A stretch of 39,834 nucleotides of DNA from Sarocladium kiliense (taxonomy: Eukaryota; Ascomycota; Sordariomycetes; Hypocreales; Sarocladiaceae), in contig JAUZTG010000046.1 in assembly GCA_030734395.1 (NCBI GenBank), forward strand, positions 1 through 39,834. Direction: 5' to 3'. A program made the translations under genes and the position numbers. Below are positions 1-10,122 of the stretch, piece after piece (position 1 is the first letter of the stretch; every line of letters starts with the position of its first letter). The notes under the pieces are model-generated. The model was not told the origin of the DNA. It made no database searches and was given only the letters and a program-made list of their open reading frames with translations.

Positions 1-125
1 TGAGGAGACATGGCGTAACCCCTTTCCCTCACATCTCTCTCTATGAATAGCTTCCTACTCCTTAAGAATATACATAACTCTTATTGGCACCTAATTGTCC
101 GTGACACTAGGGATAGCCCATTACA
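1..125 (+). repeat. ~125 bp dispersed repeat, left copy (inverted relative to 29025-29151)
   Basis: This copy starts at base 1 with TGAGGAGACATGG and ends near 125 with GCCCATTACA. It is nearly identical to the reverse complement of 29025-29151; the few differences are single bases and a 2-bp change in a GA run. Similarity stops abruptly at about 125. The TG...CA ends recall a short LTR, but the right copy has no target-site duplication, and the outer flank of this copy is not in the window. Confidence 0.9.
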
Positions 126-1336
126 ATTAGCTTGATTTTTATATTTTCATCTCTTATCTTTTTTTATATTATGAGGTACTTAATAACTGCTCCGGCTTAT
201 TCTATTAACTTATATTAGTTATATTGATAACAGGGCCAGAATAGCAGCGTAGAGCAAGCGTACTGTAAGGAGTTTAGAAGCTTGGCGTACCTTGACAGAG
301 GTATGCAAGTTTTCGGTATCATAGGATTGCGAGCTAGAATTGAGCTTTGACAGGTACTGATCTGCCCCTACTCTACCCTATTAGCCAGAAAGATCGATTA
401 TACACAGCATTCTTATATACTAGCCTCTAGAGTTTCACAGGGAACCCTGGCTCAGGTGGATAGAATATGATTTAACGAAAGGAAGGGTAGCTGGCAAGGA
501 AGCCATTTCGTAACGTGGCCTGACTTCGGCTTAAATTGTAGTCACCAATCAGCCACTATCTTAAATAGCCGACTATGTTATAACGGTTATGATAGTAGCA
601 TCTAGCAGATATTGCTTTACCATTAAGCACTCGCTAAGCAATTACTATAAGGAATAGCCGGTTGGACGCTAGAGATATAAACTTTCTATCACCCCGCCAT
701 CGACCCTATACCTCGGGGTGTTATACCGACCAACTTTGCTTAAGGGGCGAGACCAACAAGCCTCAACCCCCCCTAGCAGCCTGAAAGGAATTGGCCCGAC
801 TTGACTTCCCGAAAGTTACTAAGAGACACTCGGGGTTTTAGATACCAAGATCTTGGAAAACGGCAAGAGCGTTAATCACATCTAGAACGCTATGTCGCAT
901 AATATTTCAACCTATACATCGGCACTAAGTTCAGCCTCCCCATCAAAGAGTTAATACGTCGTACCATATCGTGGCTATGGGTTCTAGATATGGGAATTCG
1001 GCAAAGGCTAGACTTAACCCTATAGAGAGCGAGCCCCTGGAAATAGGGATAGAGTTTCCCCTGGTTAGGGCTCGTGAGAATGTGCTCCTAATCTGAATTA
1101 TCTAGACACTTTTCCTAGAATATGTAATAAACTATCTGATAGCAGCAATACCCTCGCTCTCGAATATAATATAGTAGGGCGTCCCAGAATCGATAGGTTT
1201 GCCCAGTTGCCAACTGATTATAGCACTTTCTTTTTACAATCTCTTTTCACAATTCAACTTTACTTAACACAAGCGATATTTATCTTCTTGGAAGCTTATC
1301 TGTCTACCCGACATAGCATCCGATCAAGATCACATT
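126..1336. other. Gene-free upstream region
   Basis: No convincing coding region is seen. Bases 126-240 are AT-rich and follow the repeat. The rest is of mixed composition with stops in all frames. It would contain the promoter of the transporter pseudogene at 1337. A short inverted pair, CACCCCG and CGGGGTG, lies near 690-720. No function is assigned. Confidence 0.6.
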
Positions 1337-3266
1337 ATGGCAGAAAGAGCCCGCACCGAGAAGGGTTCTACCTCTATTCCTATAGATCTTCAGCCACAGA
1401 CTTTAGCAGATCACGTGGAACATTGCGAGCCTGAGCCCAAGATAGCTTGGTCTACTATCCTGGCCGTTTTCGTGAGTTACGCCGTGCATATTTATGGTAA
1501 GAGCCTAGCTAGACCCATACTTACTTGTCGCTCTCCGCAGTTTTTGGGTTTAACATATGTCCCTGCTATTGCAACGGCGTTTGTGATGCCAACTCAGATC
1601 CTTCAGCAAATCGGCTCGGCACTCGGCGACACGGAGAATATTGCTTGGATCCTTGGAGGTTGGTCTATTGGCGCCGCTGTCTCCTTCTTTATAGCTGGTG
1701 GTTTCAGCGATGTCTTTAGTCGTCGATGGGTGTCGTTAAGCGGCCAGAATATCATCCTGGCTGGTGCCGTGAGTATTCTCAGCTTATGATATAGACCACT
1801 TCCTGGATGCTGATATAATTGTCTGGCTAGATTACCTGCGCACTAGCTGAGACCACTCTGACTATTGTCGCTGGAACAACTTTGGTGGGATTTGGCGCAG
1901 GTGTGATCATGGTTGCGTATCCCGGCATCGCTGAGCTCCTTCCGAATTAATACAGGTATGCACCACATTCAACATTTTGAAACAATCTGCTGAGTACAGC
2001 TTCTTAGAGGTATTGGCCTTGGGTGGACCGAATTCTGTATTACGATTCCTTGGGGTTCGCTCAGCGGTCTAATCGGCACACAGCTATACCTCAAGGCGGG
2101 CTGGAGGTGGTGCTATTATATCACGATCATCTACGCAGTAATCTGCCTTATTGGTACATTTATCTGCTACTTTCCACCATCTCGTACACAGCATGATTAC
2201 GAGAAGACGCGCTGGCAGCAAGTGAAGGAGCTTGATTACATTGGCCTTTTCCTCTTTGCAACCGGACTCACTGTCTTTTTGGCTGGAGTTACCTTCCCTG
2301 GGGCAACGCACAGATCGATGACATTGGTCCCGCCGACTATTTCAGTGGGCGCTTGTGCATTCATCAGTGCCTCCATCTACGACTTCACGATAGCTCAGAA
2401 ACCTCTCTTCCCTCTCAAGCTTTTCCGCATGTACCGTGAGTTTACGGTATATCTAGTCATTCTCTTCATCAGCGGAATGATTTGGCAAGGCATGATCACG
2501 CTCGGTAATCAGGGTACTCTGTTCATGTTCACAAACGACATTGTCGAGATCGGCTACATCTCAATCCCCGCTAATGTCTCTGGTGTAATCGGAGGCTGGA
2601 TTATGCCCACCTTTGTGCATAAGATGAAGCATATCCGCCACCAATTCGTCTTTGCTCTTATGCAGACAGCATTCACCGCATCCTATGCCGCTTTGGTCCC
2701 TAACAACAAGACTGCTTGGATGATCCTTCCTATGTTTGGTCAATCCTGCTTCACCTGGGTCACAGTACTGTCTTACGTGGCCTCTGGACTGCTCGTATCC
2801 CAGGAAGAGCTAGGAGTTTCTGCTGGGTTGATGGGAACCTTCCGCAGTGCTGGCGGGTCACTTGGGAACGCTATGTTCAGCACAATCATGACATCTGTCG
2901 TGAACAGTGAGCTTGCTAATAACATCGCCGGCAGCTCTTGGAGCGGGCTACTCACCGGCAAACTTACCAGTCCTCATTTCTGCGGTCATTAAAAATGCTG
3001 TTGGAGTACCAGTTGCTATGGCTGATATTCCAGGGCTGACAGACTCGGTTCTCTCGGCAACAGCGGCGGCATTTAAGAACACGTACGGAAAAGCATTCAG
3101 GATCGTCTTCCTATCGAGTATCCCACTTGGCGTGGTGGCCATGATTGCGGCTGCTTTTATTCGCGACCCGAGCCACCTTCTGAATAACCACGTTGCTGTT
3201 CGCCAAGAAAAATATATTCTTGGTAAGAAGGATGAGGCGAATAGTGGTAGTAAGATTATAGATTAG
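1337..3266 (+). pseudogene. MFS transporter, TRI12 / fungal efflux pump family, inactivated
   Basis: The exons read as a major facilitator transporter of the fungal trichothecene-efflux/siderophore-transporter type (TRI12-like). Model: 1337-1471, 1541-1768, 1831-1955, 2008-3266, with introns of 69, 62 and 52 nt bearing GTGAGT or GTATGC donors. Family-like stretches include FLGLTYVPAIATAF, YPGIAELLPN and GIGLGWTEF, followed by multiple hydrophobic helices. Two lesions break the frame. An in-frame TAA lies at 1948-1950, where the family pattern ELLPN-K-YR expects lysine. A +1 shift lies at about 2930-2931: removing one G joins the upstream frame to the downstream frame (ALGAGYSPANLP onward). 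With both repaired the model would be about 581 codons, a normal length for the family, so the decay is recent. It stands convergent to the aldo/keto reductase. Confidence 0.85.
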
Positions 3267-3688
3267 ATATAGTGATAATAATACAATCAGTATCATGTTT
3301 AAGGTAGATTGATTAGTTACACTCCTCTAGTCTATAGCCAGGACAAGAAGAGAAATAACAAGAAATAAAGAGAGATGTTTCATAGATAGTTACCTGGACA
3401 AGGAGACGTGCCATAGTCCATCATTGTGAAGGACAGCCTGCCCACTCTTTCCCCGCCTCTTCGGTCCAGCATAATGGGAGAGGTTGATACATCTTCCCGC
3501 CCTTTGAGAATAACGGGACATTCGGCACCCTACTGATCAGGGACTGGAAGCTACTTTATATGTGGAAACACGCCTGCCATCGGAAGAGGGAGTCATAGCA
3601 AACTTTCAGGACTTGTAAGACGCAATATCTTTATTAGGAAAAGAAGAGGAAAAACGAAAAGGTCGAAAGATGCGGACTTGAAAGACAG
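3267..3688. other. Intergenic region between convergent genes
   Basis: This 422-bp gap lies between the 3' ends of the MFS pseudogene and the aldo/keto reductase. It has A-rich runs near 3340-3375 and 3635-3665 that could serve as 3' UTR or poly(A) signals for either strand. No coding sequence is seen. Confidence 0.5.
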
Positions 3689-4423
3689 CTATTCTAAATC
3701 CGGACTCGAGAAACTGTAGTCAACCCAATCCCCCAGAATCGTGTGCACCTCGTGGACAAGGCGTTCGTCCTGCTCGACTCGTTGTAGGTTTATCTCCTCA
3801 AGATCCCTAAAGACGGGGTTCGAGGACTCTCTCTCGCCAACTTCTGCCAGGCTTTTCTTCCAAATTGCAGATACTGCCAGTAGACATGATCGCAGCTCCG
3901 ATAAATCACTCACTGCAAATATAGTCGTAGCCCCGACAGGTCTCTCTGCGGCAAGGATGAGTCTAGAAATGGAATATCGTATTGCCAGGGCGGGTAGGTC
4001 GTCATTCTGCATTTGCACCCACTTAGCAGCCTTTATTGTCACTTCTCGCAATCCATCGGGCGCAGGATGGAAATCACCCAGACTGCCCACTGGCACCCCG
4101 CCAGGGCGCAGCAGGCCGATCGCCAGAGGGCTTGAGCTGAGCACACAGTCCACGCCAGCAACAAGCAGTTCAGGTAAGCCCCTTGACTCTAACCGAGAGT
4201 TTTGAAGAGTGAGCTGGCCCCAGCATTGTACGGCATCCAACGGCCTGTTGTACTTGTCCCGGACCTTGCTTGCGAGTCTGACGAGCTTCTCGATTCGATA
4301 TCCAGAGATGCCGACGTAGAGAATTTTGCCCTCGTCAATCAGCGCGAGGAGCACTCGGATGGCTTCCAGCGCTTCCGAGTCAGTTACGAACTCGACGTCG
4401 TGACAAAAGACAACATCCAGGTA

Positions 4424-4471
4424 ACGTGATTGATAAGCGAATGTCCCAGACAAGCGAGTGTCCCACAAATC
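4424..4471 (+). repeat. Left terminal inverted repeat with internal doubled motif
   Basis: This 48-bp TIR starts ACGTGATTGATAAGCGAATG. It contains the motif AAGCGARTGTCCC twice in tandem (4434-4446 and 4450-4462), a likely pair of transposase binding sites. It differs from the reverse complement of the right TIR at two bases. Confidence 0.92.
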
Positions 4472-4521
4472 GATCCTTCTACGCCATCATCATTCAATCA
4501 ATTGATCTATGACAACCAAAC

Positions 4522-6177
4522 ATGCCAGTGCCACATGATGAGGCTAGCATTAATCTAGCACTTCAAGCCCTTCAAAAAGACCCAGGGCTAAGCGTGCGAC
4601 GCGCAGCCCAGGTCTACCAGGTGTGTAAGAAGAAGCTGGGCCGCCGTCGACAGGGCATGCAGCCTCGAAGCGATATCATGGCCAATTCGCGGAAACTATC
4701 CGATCTTGAAGAACAGAAGCTAGTTGAGTATATACTCGATCTAGATTCGCGAGGATTTTCTCCTCGGATCAGTGGTGTTGAAGAAATGGCCAATCTGTTG
4801 CGCATCGACCGCGACGCGTCACCCGTCGGCAAGCGCTGGGCAGGGAATTTTATCAAGCGGCAACCAGAGCTCAAGACGCGTTTATTTCGCAGATATGACT
4901 ACCAGAGGGCTAAATGCGAAGATCCAGTCGCTATAAACGCGTGGTTCCGACTTGTAGCGAACACAATCGCGAAGTATGGCATCCGAACAGAAGATATCCA
5001 CAACTTCGACGAGACGGGCTTTATGATGGGCGTTATTGCAAGCGGCATGGTTGTCACAGGCGCAGAAAGGCGTGGGAACCCGAAAAAGGTCCAGCCTGGA
5101 AATCGGGAATGGGTTACAGTCATTCAATCGATCTCTGCGCAGGGCTGGGCAGCGCCGCCGTTCATCGTTGTTGCAGGCCAGTATCACCTCTCAAGCTGGT
5201 ATCAAGAAAGCACTCTCCCTAGCAACTGGGCTATCGCAACTACAAAAAACGGCTGGACTGATAATGCCACGGGTCTCCTATGGCTAAAACACTTCAACCA
5301 ACATACAGAGAAGCGATCAAATAGTGCCTATCGTCTTCTGATCCTTGACGGGCATGAAAGCCACCACTCTGCCGAGTTCGAGGCATATTACAAGGAGAAC
5401 AAGGTTATCACGCTCTGCATGCCTCCTCATTCATCTCACCTGCTCCAGCCTCTTGATGTGGGCTGCTTTGGGCCGCTCAAAAAGGCATACAGTCGAGAAG
5501 TAGAACATCTAATCAAATGCTCTATAACACACGTATCAAAGACTGAGTTCCTTGGCGCCTTCCACGCTGCATTCCGAGCCACAATGACCGAAAGCAATAT
5601 CAAGGGCGGCTTTAGAGGGGCTGGACTTACCCCTCTAGATGCGGACCATGTGATCTCAAAGCTGGATGTAAAGCTACACACTCCAACGCCTCCCGAGGGG
5701 ACTCCGGAGCTTCCCGACCCTTGGGTCTCAAAGACCCCCAAGACGATCAAGGAGACTGAATCTCAGTCCGCCTACCTTGAGAAGCGAATCAGGAGACACA
5801 AGAGTAGCTCCCCAGCATCAATAATTGACGCTATGATGTCAATGACCAAGGGTTTGAAGGCACATCAGCACGAGATGGCGTTATTGAGGATGGAGGTCCG
5901 GGATCTTCGACATGCTAACCACATCCTTAGCCGGCGCCGGAGAGAGAAAAAGACCCGCCTACGTAATGGAGGGACCATGACAGTGGGGGAAGGTCAAGCA
6001 TCAATTGATCAGAAGGATATAGATCTGCAGGCAGCAGCTGAATCGTCAAGGAGAGGTGGTCGGGCAAGGTCAGTGCAGCTAGGTGTAAGGCATTGTAGTG
6101 TGTGCGGGAAGGCCGGCCATAATTTACGAACATGTCAGGCTAAGATAAAGGCATCTGGAGATGAGTATAGCGATTAG
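4522..6177 (+). CDS. Fot1/pogo-type transposase, 551 aa
   Basis: This enzyme would bind the element ends and catalyse cut-and-paste transposition in the nucleus. Residues about 9-45 look like a pipsqueak-type helix-turn-helix and about 56-130 like a CENP-B/Tc5-type DNA-binding domain. The DDE catalytic core follows with Asp163 (NFDETGFM), Asp276 (LILDGHES) and Asp312 (LLQPLDVGCFGPL), so the last pair has DD35D spacing. A leucine-containing helical stretch lies near 440-480. The C-terminus carries a CCHC zinc knuckle, C525-x2-C528-x4-H533-x4-C538. The ORF has no intron or stop, and 551 aa is close to the roughly 540 aa of Fot1-family transposases. The ATG at 4522 lies about 50 bp inside the left TIR. 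Confidence 0.95.
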   Translation: MPVPHDEASINLALQALQKDPGLSVRRAAQVYQVCKKKLGRRRQGMQPRSDIMANSRKLSDLEEQKLVEYILDLDSRGFSPRISGVEEMANLLRIDRDASPVGKRWAGNFIKRQPELKTRLFRRYDYQRAKCEDPVAINAWFRLVANTIAKYGIRTEDIHNFDETGFMMGVIASGMVVTGAERRGNPKKVQPGNREWVTVIQSISAQGWAAPPFIVVAGQYHLSSWYQESTLPSNWAIATTKNGWTDNATGLLWLKHFNQHTEKRSNSAYRLLILDGHESHHSAEFEAYYKENKVITLCMPPHSSHLLQPLDVGCFGPLKKAYSREVEHLIKCSITHVSKTEFLGAFHAAFRATMTESNIKGGFRGAGLTPLDADHVISKLDVKLHTPTPPEGTPELPDPWVSKTPKTIKETESQSAYLEKRIRRHKSSSPASIIDAMMSMTKGLKAHQHEMALLRMEVRDLRHANHILSRRRREKKTRLRNGGTMTVGEGQASIDQKDIDLQAAAESSRRGGRARSVQLGVRHCSVCGKAGHNLRTCQAKIKASGDEYSD

Positions 6178-6235
6178 TTTGAACTGATCGGATGATCAGT
6201 TGTGTGTTAATTGAAGATCTTGTTCGTGATGTTGA

Positions 6236-6283
6236 GATTTATGGGACATTCGCTTGTCTGGGACATTCGCTTATCAATCACGT
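6236..6283 (-). repeat. Right terminal inverted repeat
   Basis: This is the inverse copy of 4424-4471 with two mismatches, and it also contains the doubled motif. It is followed by the target TA at 6284-6285. Confidence 0.92.
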
Positions 6284-6869
6284 TAGTCCGTTTTCAATCT
6301 TTCGAGCGATCGATTCACCGAGAACCGGATCCATTCTGGGGAATAATCGAATTCGTTTTCCGCGATCCGTCCAGCCTTTGTCATCAACAGGTAGTCGCTC
6401 CGCCTGAATTTACACGTCACAGCCGGCTGGCTCAGAGCATCACCAAGAAGCTCCTCGGATGGCCCATAATACGGTGACGTATCGAAGGCTCTGATGCCCC
6501 GCTCAAGCGCCTCTGAGATAATCTCTCGCACTGGCAGCGATTCCGGACTTCGGTGGCTCTGGTAGCTGAAGTTGCCGCTACCAAGCACGATTTTTGGCAG
6601 CTTGGCCGACAAGGCATGGCGGACTCCCAACATTCTCTCTGACAACCTTCATTAGTTTGCTCCCTACAATGACGAAGTCACTCATTTTATATGAAACGAA
6701 GGGAAACAAGAGGGACTCTCAATCCCCATAGAGGTGGGGAGATTACAGGAGGACGGGCCCCGACTTGTACAACTATAATCGCGTATTATCCCATGTGCGA
6801 AAGCGCGTGGCCGCTAACTTTAGGTCCGGGTATCGAACAACGCTTGGTGGATTCGGGGCATGACGTGTC

Positions 6870-6877
6870 CCCCGCAT
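6870..6877 (-). promoter_or_regulatory. CreA-like site (CCCCGCAT)
   Basis: The reverse strand reads GCGGGG, which fits the fungal carbon-catabolite repressor consensus SYGGRG. The site is 255 bp upstream of the regulator ATG. Such 6-mers are common by chance, so this is only suggestive, but it is one of three CCCCGCAT copies in cluster promoters. Confidence 0.3.
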
Positions 6878-6943
6878 TCAACCCCATTTTGCTCATGACT
6901 CTGCCCAATAGTGCAGCTCAGTCGACTCTCCGCAAACGCCATA

Positions 6944-6951
6944 CCCCGCAT
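6944..6951 (-). promoter_or_regulatory. CreA-like site (CCCCGCAT)
   Basis: This is the second copy of the octamer, 67 bp downstream of the first. Paired CreA sites are the arrangement usually found functional in fungi. The role is inferred. Confidence 0.3.
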
Positions 6952-7124
6952 TACTCGGGCCGATACACCGAGCCGATGAGGAGGACAAACTTTCGAGCAT
7001 CCATATTAACCTCTATTCTTCGGACCATGGTCGGCAAGCTAAGCTCGCCGTTGCATCCGAAAGTCTTGGGGCTGGTTCGGGTGTCCTTGCCTCTTCACGA
7101 CAGTCTACTCACGATAAGCCCTAC

Positions 7125-10122
7125 ATGGCTTCAGTGGCCGAGGATACGGGGCAGGCTTCATCCCCGATCGCCAAGCGCAGGGTGCCAGTATGTTGATCTG
7201 CAGTTTTTCTGTCTTTCTTTTTCTCCCTTTCCCCTCCCCTAAAGTAAGTCATAGGAAACTGATGGACAGCCCAAGAAAGCATGCTCGCGTTGCAGGTTAT
7301 CGAAAGTAGGCGCACGATCAGCCAAACAGATGAGGACTTAAATTGATCTAATAGGTAAAATGTGACGGCGATAGACCATGCCGAAGGTAAGACTTTTGCT
7401 CCACGGTGTAAGCATACAAATACAGAGGAATAACCCGTGTAGATGCCGAAGAAAGGACGCGGAATGCGTCTTTCAGGACGTCCCACGAGGCCCTGATTTG
7501 GTGTAAGTCGACATCAATTTTCTGCGGCACATCTAACCCATGGAGAATGTCCCTTCTTCCAATGTTTGGGCATATATGCAACTCATCGAAGCCGACCGTC
7601 ATGGGATTTAAGAATGCATCCTTAGTGACCGCGTGTCCCATAGCTTGAAGGTGCTCCTCGAGCTGACGGCTATATTGTTCAAGACCGTTATTTTGAGACT
7701 CTGCAGGGCCAACAGTTACTGATGATGGCTTTAGGAAATATGATCTCCTTCAGAATCAAATGCGTCATCTCCAAGATCAGACAGATACCCTCCAGAACGT
7801 CGTATCCGGTGTCATCCCAAACCTAGACCTGTGGAAAGGTCAAGCACGACCAGACGGTCTACCGACGGGGACAGCGAGTACTCCTAAGGTCGGAAGAGAC
7901 CATATCAATGTCAATAATGGTTCTTTGGCGGGATGTTCATCAGAAACTTCGTCACTTACCGCATTTGTACCGACTTCCTCTAATATCTTTGACACGCAAC
8001 ATGTGGAGCGCAGACCAATTAGTGCCTCCACGCCGTACAGCACTACATCAGAGGCATCAGACCTCACACGTGTCTTCCACATGGAGTTCCTTCATCCCAA
8101 TAGCGAGTTGTCGCAGCCAGACTTTGTGGTCCGAGGGTACATATCGTTGAAGGAGGCAGTAAATTACTTTGCGTCGTAAGTCCCGATGGCATGTTCCGCA
8201 GGCAGTACTGCGTCCGTGATCATGACGGTATTAACAGTTTCAGATTTTTCGAGGGTTCAGTAAGTAAAGCCAATCTATAAACCATGTGCGATCGTCGGAC
8301 CGCTGAAACGGCCTGATTGAAAGGACCGGTACGTCCCAGCTTTCGATCGGAGGTACGACACGTTTGAATCTGTACGATTTCGGAGTAGTTTCCTATTCGA
8401 TGCGATTTGCACCGTCGGCTGTCGAATTGAACATGGTACGTAATAATCTCCCTGGCACGCCAGAGCAATGATGGCTCAATGATGACGCGTATAGGGCAAA
8501 CCGCCCAGAAATTTCGAATGCTTAACAATGAACTTAAGAAGCGGACTTGCGAAGTGATTCTCTGCCCAGAGAAGAGGACAATCGAGTGGATCCAGGCACT
8601 TTTGGTAACCGCTTGCTTCTGTGACAAAGGATGGCTGTTGATCTCGATCGCTGCCCGATTGGCCTGGGAATTGGAATTGGACAAAGCATTTTCTGAGATT
8701 GTGAACCGAACCACGACGCGGAAGAGGGACCTTTGGCGCAATAAAGACGTATCCGACCAAATTTCTGATCTGGATGATGAGGAGAGGGTCTTATTCCGGA
8801 AGACGCGCGTATGGTTTGCTACTCTTGTCTTGGAACACATGTAAGTGCTCAAGAACCCCTGCTCGACATTAACTCACGATAGCGAATGTAGATTCAGCTT
8901 GGACTGCGGGAAGGCTCCCGGTGTTTACATCAGAGACGACGTTCGTCGATGCCGGGTGTTACTTGCTCATCCACTGCGGACACCCTTGGATCTCAGACTG
9001 TTTGCTCAGGTCGAGGTATGTAATTCCTTCGAGAAGGTTGTCTTTTCTCTTTTGCCATAGCTGACCGCGCAATTCAGCTGAACTCGATCCGAGGTCAGTA
9101 AGAGTGGAAAAGCCCTACATCTCGTGCTGACGATGGGCCCGCGCAGCCAAAGCTTATAGACTGCTCTCTAAAACCGTTGTACAAGATGAGACACGCCTTC
9201 GTGCGCTGCTCTATGGGTTAAGAGTAGATATGGATATCTGGTATTCGTGAGTCTGCCGGTCTGTCAGCTCTAATGCATTAGAGGCGTGGCACTGACGAAA
9301 AGACAGCGACTGGGAGCATAATATGAGTAAGTCGGTGTCCTTCTGCCCCATTGGAGTGATGGTATCTCACGTTATACTGTAGAGAACAGATGTCAAGATG
9401 GCGGAGAAGAACGCTTGCTCGTATTCAATCTCCAGATACAAAGAGAGCATGCAGAGATGATGAACTATTGCCGTGCGGTTCATGTACTAGGATTGGATAA
9501 CATCGCGTGAGTGCAATCGTAAAGTTCCCTACATCGACTCGAAAAGCTAAGGCGCATCATGCAGGTCTATGTCTCTCGAACAGCGAAACCTGCTGGACCT
9601 GGCCAGACAGAATGCCCTTAATTTCCTCACTCTAATGATAGACTACCAAGACCTGCTCCTACCGTCCTATCGCTATGCCATGGACTTCATCTGGGGTAAG
9701 CATCCCTGTTCGAGTAACAATGGATCCTGCTTACTGAAAAATCCAAAGCCAAGTGCGCGTTCTCTATCTTGCTCCTGCTCAAGCTTGTTCAATTCTTCCC
9801 TGAATCGACGAATCTCGTGAAGCTGCTCAATGACACAAAGGCTATCGTAAGAGAACTCAGTAAATTGCAAAATTGCCACACGGTTTATCTCAGTATATTG
9901 GATAAGAGCATTCAGAAATTCGAGAAGGCCTTGGTTGAGCAAGGCTCCTCGAACAGGTTGGCATTCACAGGAACCGCTTTCGATGCCTCTTGTGCCGCTG
10001 CTCTGGATTTCGAAACCTACGTCCCGGACGAATTCGTCTTTGAATGGGATTTCGGTCGCCTTGGCTTATTTAACATTCCATTGGATTTTCAGGATTTGTT
10101 CAGCAATATGAATTCTTGCTAG
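7125..10122 (+). CDS. Zn2Cys6 fungal transcription factor, about 662 aa, 15 exons
   Basis: This is a likely pathway-specific nuclear regulator. A basic stretch ending KRRVP leads into a binuclear zinc cluster C-x2-C-x6-C-x5-C-x2-C-x6-C (ACSRC, KCDGDRPC, CRRKDAEC). It is assembled from exons 7276-7305, 7355-7386 and 7443-7502. A coiled-coil-like segment follows (KYDLLQNQMRHLQDQ), then the fungal-specific TF middle-homology region. My exons: 7125-7187, 7276-7305, 7355-7386, 7443-7502, 7735-8175, 8244-8259, 8324-8435, 8495-8840, 8892-9015, 9078-9093, 9147-9246, 9307-9326, 9383-9506, 9565-9695, 9749-10122. All junctions keep frame (1989 nt). Exons of 16, 16 and 20 nt and a 232-nt fourth intron are unusual, and an extra exon inside that intron cannot be excluded. 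Its position between the reductase and the GH141-like genes suggests that it controls them. Confidence 0.85.

Larger units (their letters stand above)
4424..6283 (+). mobile_element. Fot1/pogo-type (Tc1-mariner) DNA transposon, 1860 bp, complete
   Basis: The element has 48-bp terminal inverted repeats at 4424-4471 and 6236-6283, matching at 46 of 48 positions. It is flanked by TA on both sides (4422-4423 and 6284-6285), the target-site duplication expected of Tc1/mariner elements. It carries one intact, intronless transposase ORF. Size, TIR length, TA target and transposase type fit the fungal Fot1/Pot group. It sits inside the aldo/keto reductase gene. Intact ORF and near-perfect ends suggest that it was recently active and may still be able to move. 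Confidence 0.95.
3689..6633 (-). pseudogene. Aldo/keto reductase (D-arabinose/L-galactose dehydrogenase type), split by a transposon
   Basis: The N-terminal part is 6633-6286 and the C-terminal part is 4421-3689, both on the minus strand, interrupted by the Fot1-like element. If the element and one TA are left out, the frame continues exactly: ...RLKTD joins YLDVVFCHDVEFV, giving 360 residues, a usual length for the family. The four catalytic residues are visible: Asp and Tyr in FDTSPYYGPSEE, Lys in LLMTKAG, and His in VVFCHDVEF. The insertion lies between the Lys and His motifs. The GISGY and SPLAIGLL motifs resemble yeast Ara2 and plant L-galactose dehydrogenase, which oxidise D-arabinose, L-galactose or L-fucose to lactones. 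I chose the ATG at 6633 because the upstream in-frame codon is only TTG. It is divergent from the Zn2Cys6 regulator at 7125. No other lesion is seen, so the insertion looks young. Confidence 0.88.
6646..7124. promoter_or_regulatory. Divergent promoter region between aldo/keto reductase and Zn2Cys6 regulator
   Basis: About 480 bp separate the two start codons. No coding sequence is supported. The region is GC-richer than the repeats around it and holds two CCCCGCAT sites that match the reverse complement of the CreA/Mig1 consensus SYGGRG. Shared control of the reductase and the regulator is plausible from the arrangement. Confidence 0.45.

Noticed and set aside
1497..1540. Alternative first intron and T-run frameshift in the TRI12-like gene
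   Set aside because: Using the GTGAGT donor at 1472 gives a 69-nt intron that keeps frame without any mutation.
7348..7743. Antisense ORF over the start of the Zn2Cys6 gene
   Set aside because: It overlaps well-supported zinc-cluster exons and the long intron, shows no motif, and its N-terminal coiled-coil look comes from the complement of the regulator sequence. Kept only as a remark.
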